Source: Sphingorhabdus sp. YGSMI21
GTDB lineage: Bacteria; Pseudomonadota; Alphaproteobacteria; Sphingomonadales; Sphingomonadaceae
DNA length: 64,000 nt
Assembly: GCF_002776575.1 (NCBI RefSeq)
Contig: NZ_CP022548.1
Location: 3,549,001-3,613,000, forward strand
Direction of reading: 5' to 3'
Numbering within the stretch: the first letter of the stretch is position 1; the number at the start of each line of letters is the position of its first letter. The notes under the pieces were generated by a model. The model was not told the origin of the DNA. It did not search any database and worked only from the letters and a program-made list of their open reading frames with translations. Below are positions 28,003-36,168 of the stretch, piece by piece. Made by a program: the position numbers and the translations under genes.

Positions 28003-30510
28003 ATGCATTCAAAGCACGGCTTGGATGGACAGATACGTGATCGCGAGCACGAGATGATCAAGAACCGGATCATCCTGGTCATTCTGGGATGGTCGGTCTG
28101 TGTCATGCTGGGTGCCACACCAGGCCTCATCGTCGGTTTCAGCGTCTATTTCATCCTCAGTGTCGCCATTGCCGTCGCCTATCGGATGCACCGAAAACCC
28201 TCAAGCTTGAGGCGTTTTCTCGGGCTTTGCACGGACTTTGGCGTCGGAGCCTTCCTGTTTCAGGTCGGAGGAGAAAGCGTCGCGGCGGGATATCCGCTTT
28301 TTCTCTGGGTCATTCTCGGCAATGGCTTCCGCTTCGGCATTTTCTGGCTGTTCATAGCGTCCGTGATGGCCGCGATGGCGTTTGGCTGGGCCATCTATAC
28401 CGTGGACTTCTGGCGGAACAACTCATCCCTTTCGATCGGCCTGCTGATCGGGCTGCTGGTGATCCCGGCCTATTGCTCGACGCTGATCACCAAGATATCC
28501 CAGGCGAAAGAAGAGGCCGAAGCTGCCAACAAAGCCAAGAGCCTGTTTCTCGCCAGCATTAGCCATGAATTGCGCACCCCGTTGAATGCCATCATCGGTT
28601 ATGGCACGCACCTGCTGGAAATGCAGCTGCCGGAAAAACAGCACCAGATGATCGCGACCAGCGTATCCGCCGGACGCCACCTGCTCCACCTGATCAACCA
28701 GCTGCTGAATTTCGCCCAGTCGGAATCGCGGGATGAGCTGCCCGATCCGAAACCCTTTTCTCTCGTCGATCTTCTTTCCGAGGTCCGCGACATCATGCAG
28801 ATCGCCGCCGACGACAAGGGCCTGGAGATCAACCTGCAGGCCGAACCGAGCAGCAACCAGCTGATCTCGGGCCAACTGGATTACGTTCGCAACATCCTTA
28901 TCAACCTGACCAGTAACGCGGTGAAATTCACCAATTCCGGTTCGGTTACCTTGCGCTGCGGATTTGTATCCACAGCTGGTCAGGACGAAATGTGGGTTTC
29001 CGTAACCGACACCGGACCCGGCATTGCGAAAGAAGAGCAGCAGAAAATATTCGACGTCTTCCAGCAGGCAAATGACACGATTGCGAACGAATTTGGCGGT
29101 ACCGGTCTGGGACTGGCGATCTGCCAAAAGCTTGCCAATCAAATGGGTGGCGATATTTCCCTGGAGAGCGATCCGGGGAAAGGCAGTATTTTCACCCTGT
29201 CCTTCCCGGTCGATGTCCTTGAGGCGGAACCCCAAAGCAGTGACGACGACGCCATCCGTATCCTGTCTCTCTCCCAGAAGATCGACGCACCGAGCATCTG
29301 CAAGGACAAGAACCAGCCCGTCAGGATTGATCATATCCAGTGCTACGGGCCAGATGATATCGAAGAGATTATCAGTCAGCTCGATCTCGATCTCTACGAC
29401 ATTGCCCTGCTGGACGAGGCCATTGCGAGCAATCAGGACGACCAGTCCCCTCTCTGGTCTGCGTTCCGCGCAGCCCAGCTGCCCCCGGTTTTGCTGGCCG
29501 AGGGCAAGGAGAAAACACTCAAGGACATCCAGTTGCGCGCCGCTTTCGCCACTCTGCTTCCGCCAGGATCGGAGTTCAGCGCGATCCGCAGCGCCGTGCA
29601 AATTGGCTGTTCCTTTGTCGGGTCCGGCCCGCGGCAACATCCGGAATCCACGCCGAACATCGAGCCAGCCCAGGTCAAACCGGTTCGCGTGCTGGTTGCC
29701 GATGACAATCGGACTAACCAGATGGTCCTCGAAACGATCTTGTCCAATGTCGGACACGAGGTCACCGTGGTGGCTGACGGAGAGGAAGCGCTCGAACAGC
29801 TCGAACAGGGGGATTTCGAAATTGTCTTCCTGGATGTGAACATGCCAATCATGGGTGGTATCGAATGCTGCCGCCTGTGGCGCCAGATCGAAGGGCCGCG
29901 GAAACATGTCCCGATCATCGGCTTGACGGCGGATTCGACCGAGGAAACCGAAAAGAAATGTCTCGATGCCGGCATGGACCTGAGAATTACCAAGCCGATC
30001 GAAGCCACCGAACTGATAGAGGTTATCACCTCCCAGACGGGCAGCAGGACCGAAGCACAAGCCGTTGACACATATGCGGACCCGCTGGGCGTGGTCAGCA
30101 GTTTCGACAGCAAATTGCGGCGGCCCGAGCCACCGGCCGTTGATCCGACGCAGCTCGATTATCTGCTGTCGATCGGTGACGAAGCCTTTGTCAGATCAAT
30201 CATCGAAGCCTATCTGGAGGATACCGGCGAGATCCTCGTTGCCTTCCGCAAATCGGTCGAGGATGGATCTGTCGATGATTTCCGTTTTCACGCCCATGCC
30301 TTCAAGAGCGGCGCCTCCAATGTCGGCGCAAGCTATCTCGTCGAGACATGCTCTAAGCTGGAGGTGATTGCCGAACCGGACTTTCTGGAGAGACGTCAGG
30401 AATATCTGTCCAAGATTGAACAGCAGGTCGCTGATATTCGCGCCTATCTTGATACGAAGCTGGCTGCCGGTACCGAGCATGCGCAGGCCGGACAGGCCGC
30501 ACAAATCTAG
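28003..30510 (+). CDS. rpfC: RpfC-like hybrid sensor histidine kinase
   Basis: About 835 residues: short N-terminal segment ending DREHEMIKNR, about five membrane helices (to roughly residue 165), HisKA (H188 in SISHELRTPLN), HATPase (NLTSNAVKFT, TDTGPGIA, GGTGLGLAI), a receiver (D611 in VFLDVNMPIMGG), and a C-terminal Hpt domain (H765 in AHAFKSGASN). This is the architecture of RpfC, the DSF receptor, including a short pre-membrane sensor segment rather than a large periplasmic domain. The ATG at 28003 (AGG seven bases upstream) is used; the frame opens at a TTG at 27955. It ends seven bases from the convergent rpfF-like gene. Confidence 0.9.
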   Translation: MHSKHGLDGQIRDREHEMIKNRIILVILGWSVCVMLGATPGLIVGFSVYFILSVAIAVAYRMHRKPSSLRRFLGLCTDFGVGAFLFQVGGESVAAGYPLFLWVILGNGFRFGIFWLFIASVMAAMAFGWAIYTVDFWRNNSSLSIGLLIGLLVIPAYCSTLITKISQAKEEAEAANKAKSLFLASISHELRTPLNAIIGYGTHLLEMQLPEKQHQMIATSVSAGRHLLHLINQLLNFAQSESRDELPDPKPFSLVDLLSEVRDIMQIAADDKGLEINLQAEPSSNQLISGQLDYVRNILINLTSNAVKFTNSGSVTLRCGFVSTAGQDEMWVSVTDTGPGIAKEEQQKIFDVFQQANDTIANEFGGTGLGLAICQKLANQMGGDISLESDPGKGSIFTLSFPVDVLEAEPQSSDDDAIRILSLSQKIDAPSICKDKNQPVRIDHIQCYGPDDIEEIISQLDLDLYDIALLDEAIASNQDDQSPLWSAFRAAQLPPVLLAEGKEKTLKDIQLRAAFATLLPPGSEFSAIRSAVQIGCSFVGSGPRQHPESTPNIEPAQVKPVRVLVADDNRTNQMVLETILSNVGHEVTVVADGEEALEQLEQGDFEIVFLDVNMPIMGGIECCRLWRQIEGPRKHVPIIGLTADSTEETEKKCLDAGMDLRITKPIEATELIEVITSQTGSRTEAQAVDTYADPLGVVSSFDSKLRRPEPPAVDPTQLDYLLSIGDEAFVRSIIEAYLEDTGEILVAFRKSVEDGSVDDFRFHAHAFKSGASNVGASYLVETCSKLEVIAEPDFLERRQEYLSKIEQQVADIRAYLDTKLAAGTEHAQAGQAAQI

Positions 30511-30517
30511 CTGATTG

Positions 30518-31471
30518 TCAGACCGCCCGTAGCGACCGCAATATGCGCCGATCCTGCGCCGATGCCAGCCGCTCCATCTTGCGAACGTCCGCATCTCCCA
30601 GATAGAGTGCGGTTTCCGCCCAAGTATCGGTGATTTCGAGCAATTCTTCCAGACTTACCGGGTTGGCGATTTTCCGGGCCCGATAGACGGCCCTTTCGGC
30701 GTGAAAGCGTTTGCGGTTTTCCTTGGTATATTCGACGATTGCGGCTTCGCCCATTCCGTCGTCCGCCAGGATATCCACCACGCCCATGTCATAAAGTTCG
30801 GCGCCAGTGTATAATTTCCCTTCGAGAATGAACCGCTCGGTTTCCTTCCGGCTGAGACGCTGACGCAGGAAACTATAGGCCCCCATTCCGGGAAAGAGAT
30901 TGAAGAGAATTTCCGGCAATCCCAGTCGCGCGCTTTTCTCGGCCACCAATATGTCGAACGCCAGGGCGTGTTCAAAACCGCCGCCCAGAGCATCACCCTG
31001 CACGAGGGCCATTGTGATGATCGGTGCGCCAAAGGCGGTGCTATTCTCATATTGCATATGGACACAGGTCCGGGCGTATTTTTTCAACGCGCCGAGGTCG
31101 CGACGACGGATGCAATCCGCAAAATGCTTCAGATCACCGCCCAGATTGTAGATGCCGGGCGTATGCGAAGCGGCGACAAAATAGCGCAACGGATCGGCCG
31201 CCTTGGTCCCGTTGATCGCGTAGGTGGAATGGATCCAGTCCTGAACCTGCTGAATTTCCTCGCCCAGTTCATAGGTATAACTGGGGCGCGATTTCTGGTT
31301 CATATAGCACCAGAATATTTCGTCGGACCGGTCGAATCTCAGGTCGATTTCGCGAAACTGTTTGGAGAAGATATCGGGTTCGGAAATAGGGGGCGTCTGG
31401 ACCAGCATATCATTCGCCTCGATCGTCAAATTACGATCCAACTCGTTGGCTGCGCGACTGCGAAAGTCCAT
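30518..31471 (-). CDS. rpfF: RpfF-like DSF synthase (enoyl-CoA hydratase family)
   Basis: 317-residue crotonase-fold protein. It matches RpfF, which makes the cis-2-unsaturated fatty acid signal DSF by dehydration and thioester cleavage. The diagnostic stretch contains ALVQGDALGGGFE and GLPEILFNLFPGMGAYS, with two glutamates 20 residues apart, the spacing of the catalytic pair in Xanthomonas RpfF. The oxyanion segment is YNLGGDLKHF. The ATG at 31471 has GGAG six bases upstream and is preferred over two upstream starts. Convergent with rpfC, as in Xanthomonas. No rpfB-like gene is adjacent. Confidence 0.9.
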   Translation of the reverse strand: MDFRSRAANELDRNLTIEANDMLVQTPPISEPDIFSKQFREIDLRFDRSDEIFWCYMNQKSRPSYTYELGEEIQQVQDWIHSTYAINGTKAADPLRYFVAASHTPGIYNLGGDLKHFADCIRRRDLGALKKYARTCVHMQYENSTAFGAPIITMALVQGDALGGGFEHALAFDILVAEKSARLGLPEILFNLFPGMGAYSFLRQRLSRKETERFILEGKLYTGAELYDMGVVDILADDGMGEAAIVEYTKENRKRFHAERAVYRARKIANPVSLEELLEITDTWAETALYLGDADVRKMERLASAQDRRILRSLRAV

Positions 31472-31603
31472 AATATACTCCATATCCGGCAAGATGTTCG
31501 ACGATACTCAGCCTAACAAAACTCTTTGCCTAATATGTAAAATTTTATGACATGCCCCATTTCAATGCAAGTGAAACCGAGAAGATTGGGTAACATGCTT
31601 AAT

Positions 31604-31633
31604 TGACTCAAAAATTTTCTTATCTTTGAGTCA
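31604..31633. promoter_or_regulatory. Inverted repeat in the rpfF upstream region
   Basis: TGACTCAAA (31604-31612), a 12-base AT-rich spacer, then TTTGAGTCA (31625-31633): a perfect 9-bp inverted repeat about 133 bases upstream of the rpfF start. It lies in a 286-base region clearly richer in A/T than the genes around it. It could be an operator for rpfF or a weak terminator for the gpsA run; there is no T-run after it in either direction. Confidence 0.45.
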
Positions 31634-31757
31634 TTTGAGCGATAAAATTCCCATGTAATTGGTTAACATCCGACGAGACAAGGCAAATATCCGCCATGCC
31701 TGCAAGCGATTTTCATCTCGAATTCGCCTGTTTCGGCACCTTTGAAGGCACGAAACT

Positions 31758-32759
31758 TCAACCCGCGTCGGATTCTGCTCCGGCAGATTGGTTGACCAGT
31801 CCACGAAAGGCGCGAACGGCAGACCGGTTGCCCTTGGTGACTTCGAAAACATCCTCCGCGATCGGCATTTCGACCCCGTATTTTTTTGCCAATGCGATCA
31901 CCGTCGGCGCGCTTTTCACACCCTCCGCGACCATGTGCATTTCGTCGATGATTTCGTCGATATGACGACCCTTGCCAAGCTCGACGCCGACGTGGCGGTT
32001 ACGGCTCAGCGGACTGGTGCAAGTGGCGATCATGTCCCCCATGCCGGTGAGACCAGAGAATGTTTCGGGTTTGCCGCCCATGGCAACGCCTAGCCGCGTG
32101 ATTTCGGCAAGCCCTCTGGTGATCAGAGCCGAACGCGTATTGTCGCCGGCTCCCAGCCCATCGCCCATACCGACAGCGATGGCTATGATATTCTTGAGCA
32201 CCCCGCCCAATTCGCAACCCAGCAGGTCGGTATTGGTGTAAACGCGGAACAGGCCGGAGTGGAAAAGCTGCTGCAGCTGTTTGACGATAATCTCATCTTC
32301 CATCGAGATCACACTGGCGGCCGCCTGCCCCGCCATGATTTCACGAGCCAGATTGGGGCCGGTCAAGACGCCGACCGGATGCCCCGGCAGAACTTCTTCG
32401 ATCACCTCTGTCATCCGCTTGCTGGTCGCCAGTTCCAGTCCCTTGGTAAGGCTGATGACCGGAACCCAGGGCCTCAAATATTGCTTCGCCTCTTCGAGTA
32501 CCGCGCGAAAATTGTTGGAGGGTATCCCCATCACCAAGACATCTGCGCCTGACACGGCCTCGCCGATTTCCGACGTTGCGGTCAAAGCAGGTGGCAATTT
32601 TATGTCGGGCAGATATTTGCTGTTGCAATGATTATTGTTGATATCGCTGACGGTTTCGGAATCGCGCGCCCAGATTTTTATCGGCGCGTTGCGCGAAACC
32701 AGCGACGCAACCGTGGTTCCCCAAGAGCCGCCGCCGAGCAATCCAACTTTCAATTCCAT
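31758..32759 (-). CDS. gpsA: Glycerol-3-phosphate dehydrogenase (NAD(P)+)
   Basis: Reduces dihydroxyacetone phosphate to sn-glycerol-3-phosphate, the backbone for phospholipid and triacylglycerol. 333 residues; the Rossmann loop is LLGGGSWGTTVA, followed by SLTKGLE, LTGPNLAREI and the catalytic-domain LGGVLKNIIAIAVGMGDGLGAGDN with the conserved lysine. It is the last gene of a minus-strand run of lipid genes, 61 bases after an alpha/beta hydrolase gene, supplying the first precursor of the pathway encoded upstream. Confidence 0.96.
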   Translation of the reverse strand: MELKVGLLGGGSWGTTVASLVSRNAPIKIWARDSETVSDINNNHCNSKYLPDIKLPPALTATSEIGEAVSGADVLVMGIPSNNFRAVLEEAKQYLRPWVPVISLTKGLELATSKRMTEVIEEVLPGHPVGVLTGPNLAREIMAGQAAASVISMEDEIIVKQLQQLFHSGLFRVYTNTDLLGCELGGVLKNIIAIAVGMGDGLGAGDNTRSALITRGLAEITRLGVAMGGKPETFSGLTGMGDMIATCTSPLSRNRHVGVELGKGRHIDEIIDEMHMVAEGVKSAPTVIALAKKYGVEMPIAEDVFEVTKGNRSAVRAFRGLVNQSAGAESDAG

Positions 32760-32820
32760 ATATACCCTCCGTCGGCGACTCCTCTAGCGGGAGCCCATCC
32801 TGTCTAAACTGAAGGGAATT

Positions 32821-33759
32821 TCAGTATTTTGCAAGAAACTCGAGATGCCGCTTCGCGGTACCCTTCGGGTTTTCGATCATGGGGATATGACCCACTTCCT
32901 CAAAGACCACGGATTCGGCATTGGGAATTCCGTTTTCCAGCACATCGACACAGCTGACGTCAATCAACTGGTCGTGACGGCCCCAGATGATGAGTGTCGG
33001 TGCCTTTACCTGCCCGAGCTGGTCATTCAGCGGCTTTGCGGTACCATCTTCGACCAGAGTCCAGAAAATCTTGTCGAGCAGTTCGCGATGGACAGCGAAA
33101 TCCTCGTAGAAAATCTTGCGAAACTTTCCGGGGACTTTCATCGGCTTGTGGGCGACAAAGGCGAGCATCCGTTTCACATCTTCCGGACTGTGGATTTCCA
33201 GCGGATTTTTGCCCGACTGGGCCTCTTTTTGCAGCTTGCTTTCATTGGCACCAATGACGCCGGCATTGTTGAACAGCGTCATGGACAGCAATCGCTCGGG
33301 ATAATCCAAGGCAAAGCGCAGGGAGACGAAACCGCCCATACTGTTGCCGCCGATATGGCATTTTTCTATTCCCATGGCGTCCAGAAAGTCGCGGACCCGC
33401 GCAGCCTGGGTCGCCATGTCGTAATCATGGGCGATATCGCGAATATTCTCGCCAAATCCCGGAAGGTCCGGCGCTATCAGGCGGTATTTTCCGACGATTT
33501 CCGGTGCATATATTGCCCAGTTATCCTTGTCTCCGCCAAAGCCGTGCAGAAGAACCAGAGGCTCACCATCAGCCGGCCCCCCTTCGAGATAGGGCCAGAT
33601 AAGATTGCCCACTTTGATAGACTTTGCTGTCAGCTTGCCTTTTCTTCGCAAACCGTTGCGCAGGAAGCCGTATAGAGTACGCGGGAACAGCACATAGAGC
33701 GCCAGCAGCGACACCATCAAGATGCCGAGTACGGTCAGAAAAATTTCAACTGCTTCCAT
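32821..33759 (-). CDS. Membrane-anchored alpha/beta hydrolase
   Basis: 312 residues. The N-terminal helix IFLTVLGILMVSLLALYVLF probably anchors it in the inner membrane. The fold shows the oxyanion segment LLHGFGGDKDNW, nucleophile elbow GNSMGG, acid in IWGRHDQLID and histidine in EEVGHIPMIE: a complete Ser-Asp-His triad. It is likely an esterase or lipase acting on acylglycerols or acyl esters, from its location between a monoacylglycerol-lipase-like gene (1-base gap) and gpsA. The exact substrate is unknown. Confidence 0.88.
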   Translation of the reverse strand: MEAVEIFLTVLGILMVSLLALYVLFPRTLYGFLRNGLRRKGKLTAKSIKVGNLIWPYLEGGPADGEPLVLLHGFGGDKDNWAIYAPEIVGKYRLIAPDLPGFGENIRDIAHDYDMATQAARVRDFLDAMGIEKCHIGGNSMGGFVSLRFALDYPERLLSMTLFNNAGVIGANESKLQKEAQSGKNPLEIHSPEDVKRMLAFVAHKPMKVPGKFRKIFYEDFAVHRELLDKIFWTLVEDGTAKPLNDQLGQVKAPTLIIWGRHDQLIDVSCVDVLENGIPNAESVVFEEVGHIPMIENPKGTAKRHLEFLAKY

Positions 33760-33760
33760 G

Positions 33761-34624
33761 TTACGCTCCTCCCGCCGCCAGCTGTTTGTCCAACCAGTCG
33801 GTCATGTCGTTCAGAACGTTGTCTCTTTCCGGTTCATTGAAAATTTCGTGAAACAGTTCAGGATAGATTTTCAGCTGTTTCTCGCTCGAGGAAATATGGC
33901 GAACCAGAAATTCCGAACCTGCCACCCCGGCCAGACTGTCCTGTCCTCCGTGAAGCAGTAGCATGGGCAAGGAAATTCGTCCGGCATTCTCCTGGACCAT
34001 GGTCATATTGGCAAGCATCTCTGCTGCAAGCCTTGCCCCCATCTTGCCATTGTAGACAAGCGGATCGGCGAGATAGTCGGCTACAACCTCCGGATCGCGA
34101 CTGACGCCGTTCGGGTCGAGCTCGAGCACACCGAGCTTGGGAAAGAAGCGCGACAGAAAGCCGCTGATCGCCTTGAGCGCTGCGGATGGTTCCTCGGCCG
34201 CCTGGATCGCCGGGCCGGAAAGCACGCAGGCAGCGAAATTTCCCTGTTCGGTGAGTAGATAGGTCGCGCTGATCAATCCGCCCATACTGTGCCCGACAAG
34301 CATGACTGGCAAATCGGATAAATCCTGCTTCGCCTGGGCGAGCAGCCGATCAACACCGTCCCTGAAAACCGAAAAATCGGGAACAAAACCGGCTGTGCCA
34401 TCCGATTTCCCATGCCCCCAGTGATCCAAAGCAAAAACCGCATAGCCTTTGCCCACGCAATGCTCGGCAAAATATTGATAGCGCCCACTATGCTCGGCAT
34501 AACCGTGCACTAGCAAAATGATCGCCTTGGGATCATTGTCCGGCAACCATTTCTGCCAGAATATTTTTGCGCCGGCCGCCTTGGATCCCGGTGCAAGCGT
34601 CAATGTCCCGTTTTCATGGATCAA
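33761..34624 (-). CDS. Alpha/beta hydrolase, monoacylglycerol lipase-like
   Basis: 287 residues. It follows the lysophospholipase / monoglyceride lipase pattern: LLVHGYAEHSGRYQYFAEHCVGKGYAVFALDHWGHGKSDG, the elbow LVGHSMGG and the acid loop LLHGGQDSLAG. The final histidine is in YPELFHEIFNEPER, typical of that family. Hydrolysis of monoacylglycerol to glycerol and fatty acid is the expected reaction. Its ATG overlaps the patatin-gene stop by 4 bases, so the two lipases are translationally coupled. Confidence 0.88.
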   Translation of the reverse strand: MIHENGTLTLAPGSKAAGAKIFWQKWLPDNDPKAIILLVHGYAEHSGRYQYFAEHCVGKGYAVFALDHWGHGKSDGTAGFVPDFSVFRDGVDRLLAQAKQDLSDLPVMLVGHSMGGLISATYLLTEQGNFAACVLSGPAIQAAEEPSAALKAISGFLSRFFPKLGVLELDPNGVSRDPEVVADYLADPLVYNGKMGARLAAEMLANMTMVQENAGRISLPMLLLHGGQDSLAGVAGSEFLVRHISSSEKQLKIYPELFHEIFNEPERDNVLNDMTDWLDKQLAAGGA

Positions 34625-36087
34625 GCGATTTTCCTTTTCACTACCAGTTCGTGATCGTGTGCCAGCTCATTTTCATATGCGAACAATATCCGGTCAAGCG
34701 TCTGGCTGATTTTGGTCTGGGTCCGGACCATTTCAATTTTCGGCCAAGTCGTCCGCTCTCCAAGCTGGATCAATTCGGCGATATCCTCGACCGGCAAATT
34801 GCTCAGCAGCTTGGACGGGCTCCAGAACATGGTCGGGCGGATGATATTGATATCACCGGTATAATCCTGATTGATTACCGAAAGCGCCATATTCGCCATG
34901 CTGTTCAAGCGCGGAAAATAGGACAGCGGCTTCTGCATGATTTCCACATTGGCGTTGAGCCATGCCTTCATTGTCGCGGTCGAGGCGTTGCGGATTGACG
35001 AAAGCGGATTGCGCGTGTGGCTGACATCTGTCGCGAATGGCGTGACCAGCGGATTGGCCTGGCTGACGATATGGTGATTGACGCCATAAAGCCGGGCCAG
35101 TCTTTTGACCGGCAAATCGTGAGTGACCGACCCGTCGACCCATTTCCGGTTGGGCAGATAGGGAATCCGCTCGCCGCGATGGTCTTTTGCCGCCAGCGTC
35201 ACGGGCGGATAAATGCCGGGGACCGCACAGGACGCCAGAACCGCCTCGCGAATGAAGACATTGGGCGATGCAATGGCATTGAGCAGGCGCGAGGTCTGGT
35301 GTTTCTCTGCCGGGGCAATCGAGACATTCAGATGACGACCGGTAAGCTCATAGGCTTCCTGAAAGGTAAGGTCGGGCAAAAGATCCGACAGACGCTGCCG
35401 GATTTCGTCGGCCCGCATCCGGCTGGGGCCTCCCATGAAACCGCCCTCATCTTCATTTTCAGGTCCGACGATCAAATTTTCCGGTTTGAAAAATGGCGGT
35501 ATATCCTTGTCCGTGTGCGTACTGATCAGCGCACCAACGACCGATCCACCGCTGGATCCCGACATGATATCGGGCAACAGACCCTCTTCCCAGAGAGCCT
35601 TGGCCACGCCAACGTGAAAATAGAGATAGGCTCCGGAGCCGCTCATCAAAAATGCGGACCGTCCGTAGCAATGCTGCGCCCGGCGGAAGAAATCGAGTTT
35701 TTCCTCGAACGGAATGTCGGTAACCTTGTCGCTCGCCAGATATTCCAGCGAATTGGCGATCGCGTCGACATAATCCTGGATCAACTGCTTAGTACCGAAT
35801 TTGGCCTTCTGATGGAGCCGGGCGTGCCCCATGCCATCCATATTGCCGTGAATGCCCTCGTTCAAAGCATATAGTAGGCCTGCATTGTCCTGCTCTTTCC
35901 AGAGCTTGGAAAGGCGCTTCAGTCGGCGGCGGATGGAAGAGTGATCAAAATGCTTACTTTCATCTGACGCCTTCCATATGTCGACTCCGGTGGACTTGTC
36001 GTGCGCTTTCGCGGCCTTCGACCATTCGGAATAGCTTTTGGCCTGGGCCATCGCCTTTTCCATCTTCAAAGTCGTGTTCAGGATCAT
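34621..36087 (-). CDS. Patatin-like lipase with DUF3336 domain (triacylglycerol lipase type)
   Basis: 488 residues. The N-terminal DUF3336 region (about 1-140) precedes a patatin domain. In the patatin domain the nucleophile elbow is GSSGG (S179) and the catalytic aspartate is D318 in WVDGSVTHDLP; a GSGAY oxyanion loop precedes the elbow. DUF3336 plus patatin is the arrangement of yeast Tgl3/4/5 and plant SDP1 triacylglycerol lipases. In this operon, downstream of WS/DGAT, it is the likely enzyme that opens stored triacylglycerol. Confidence 0.88.
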   Translation of the reverse strand: MILNTTLKMEKAMAQAKSYSEWSKAAKAHDKSTGVDIWKASDESKHFDHSSIRRRLKRLSKLWKEQDNAGLLYALNEGIHGNMDGMGHARLHQKAKFGTKQLIQDYVDAIANSLEYLASDKVTDIPFEEKLDFFRRAQHCYGRSAFLMSGSGAYLYFHVGVAKALWEEGLLPDIMSGSSGGSVVGALISTHTDKDIPPFFKPENLIVGPENEDEGGFMGGPSRMRADEIRQRLSDLLPDLTFQEAYELTGRHLNVSIAPAEKHQTSRLLNAIASPNVFIREAVLASCAVPGIYPPVTLAAKDHRGERIPYLPNRKWVDGSVTHDLPVKRLARLYGVNHHIVSQANPLVTPFATDVSHTRNPLSSIRNASTATMKAWLNANVEIMQKPLSYFPRLNSMANMALSVINQDYTGDINIIRPTMFWSPSKLLSNLPVEDIAELIQLGERTTWPKIEMVRTQTKISQTLDRILFAYENELAHDHELVVKRKIA

Positions 36088-36168
36088 ATTCGGTTCACTC
36101 TTTCACCAAAATTACGCATGGTATCGCGCATCGCCCGTTGATCGTGCGACATATAAACAATCCGCTCC

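Noticed and set aside
28423..30060. A 545-codon minus-strand frame opposite rpfC.
   Set aside because: The plus strand encodes a hybrid kinase with all motifs; the minus-strand product has no recognisable sequence.
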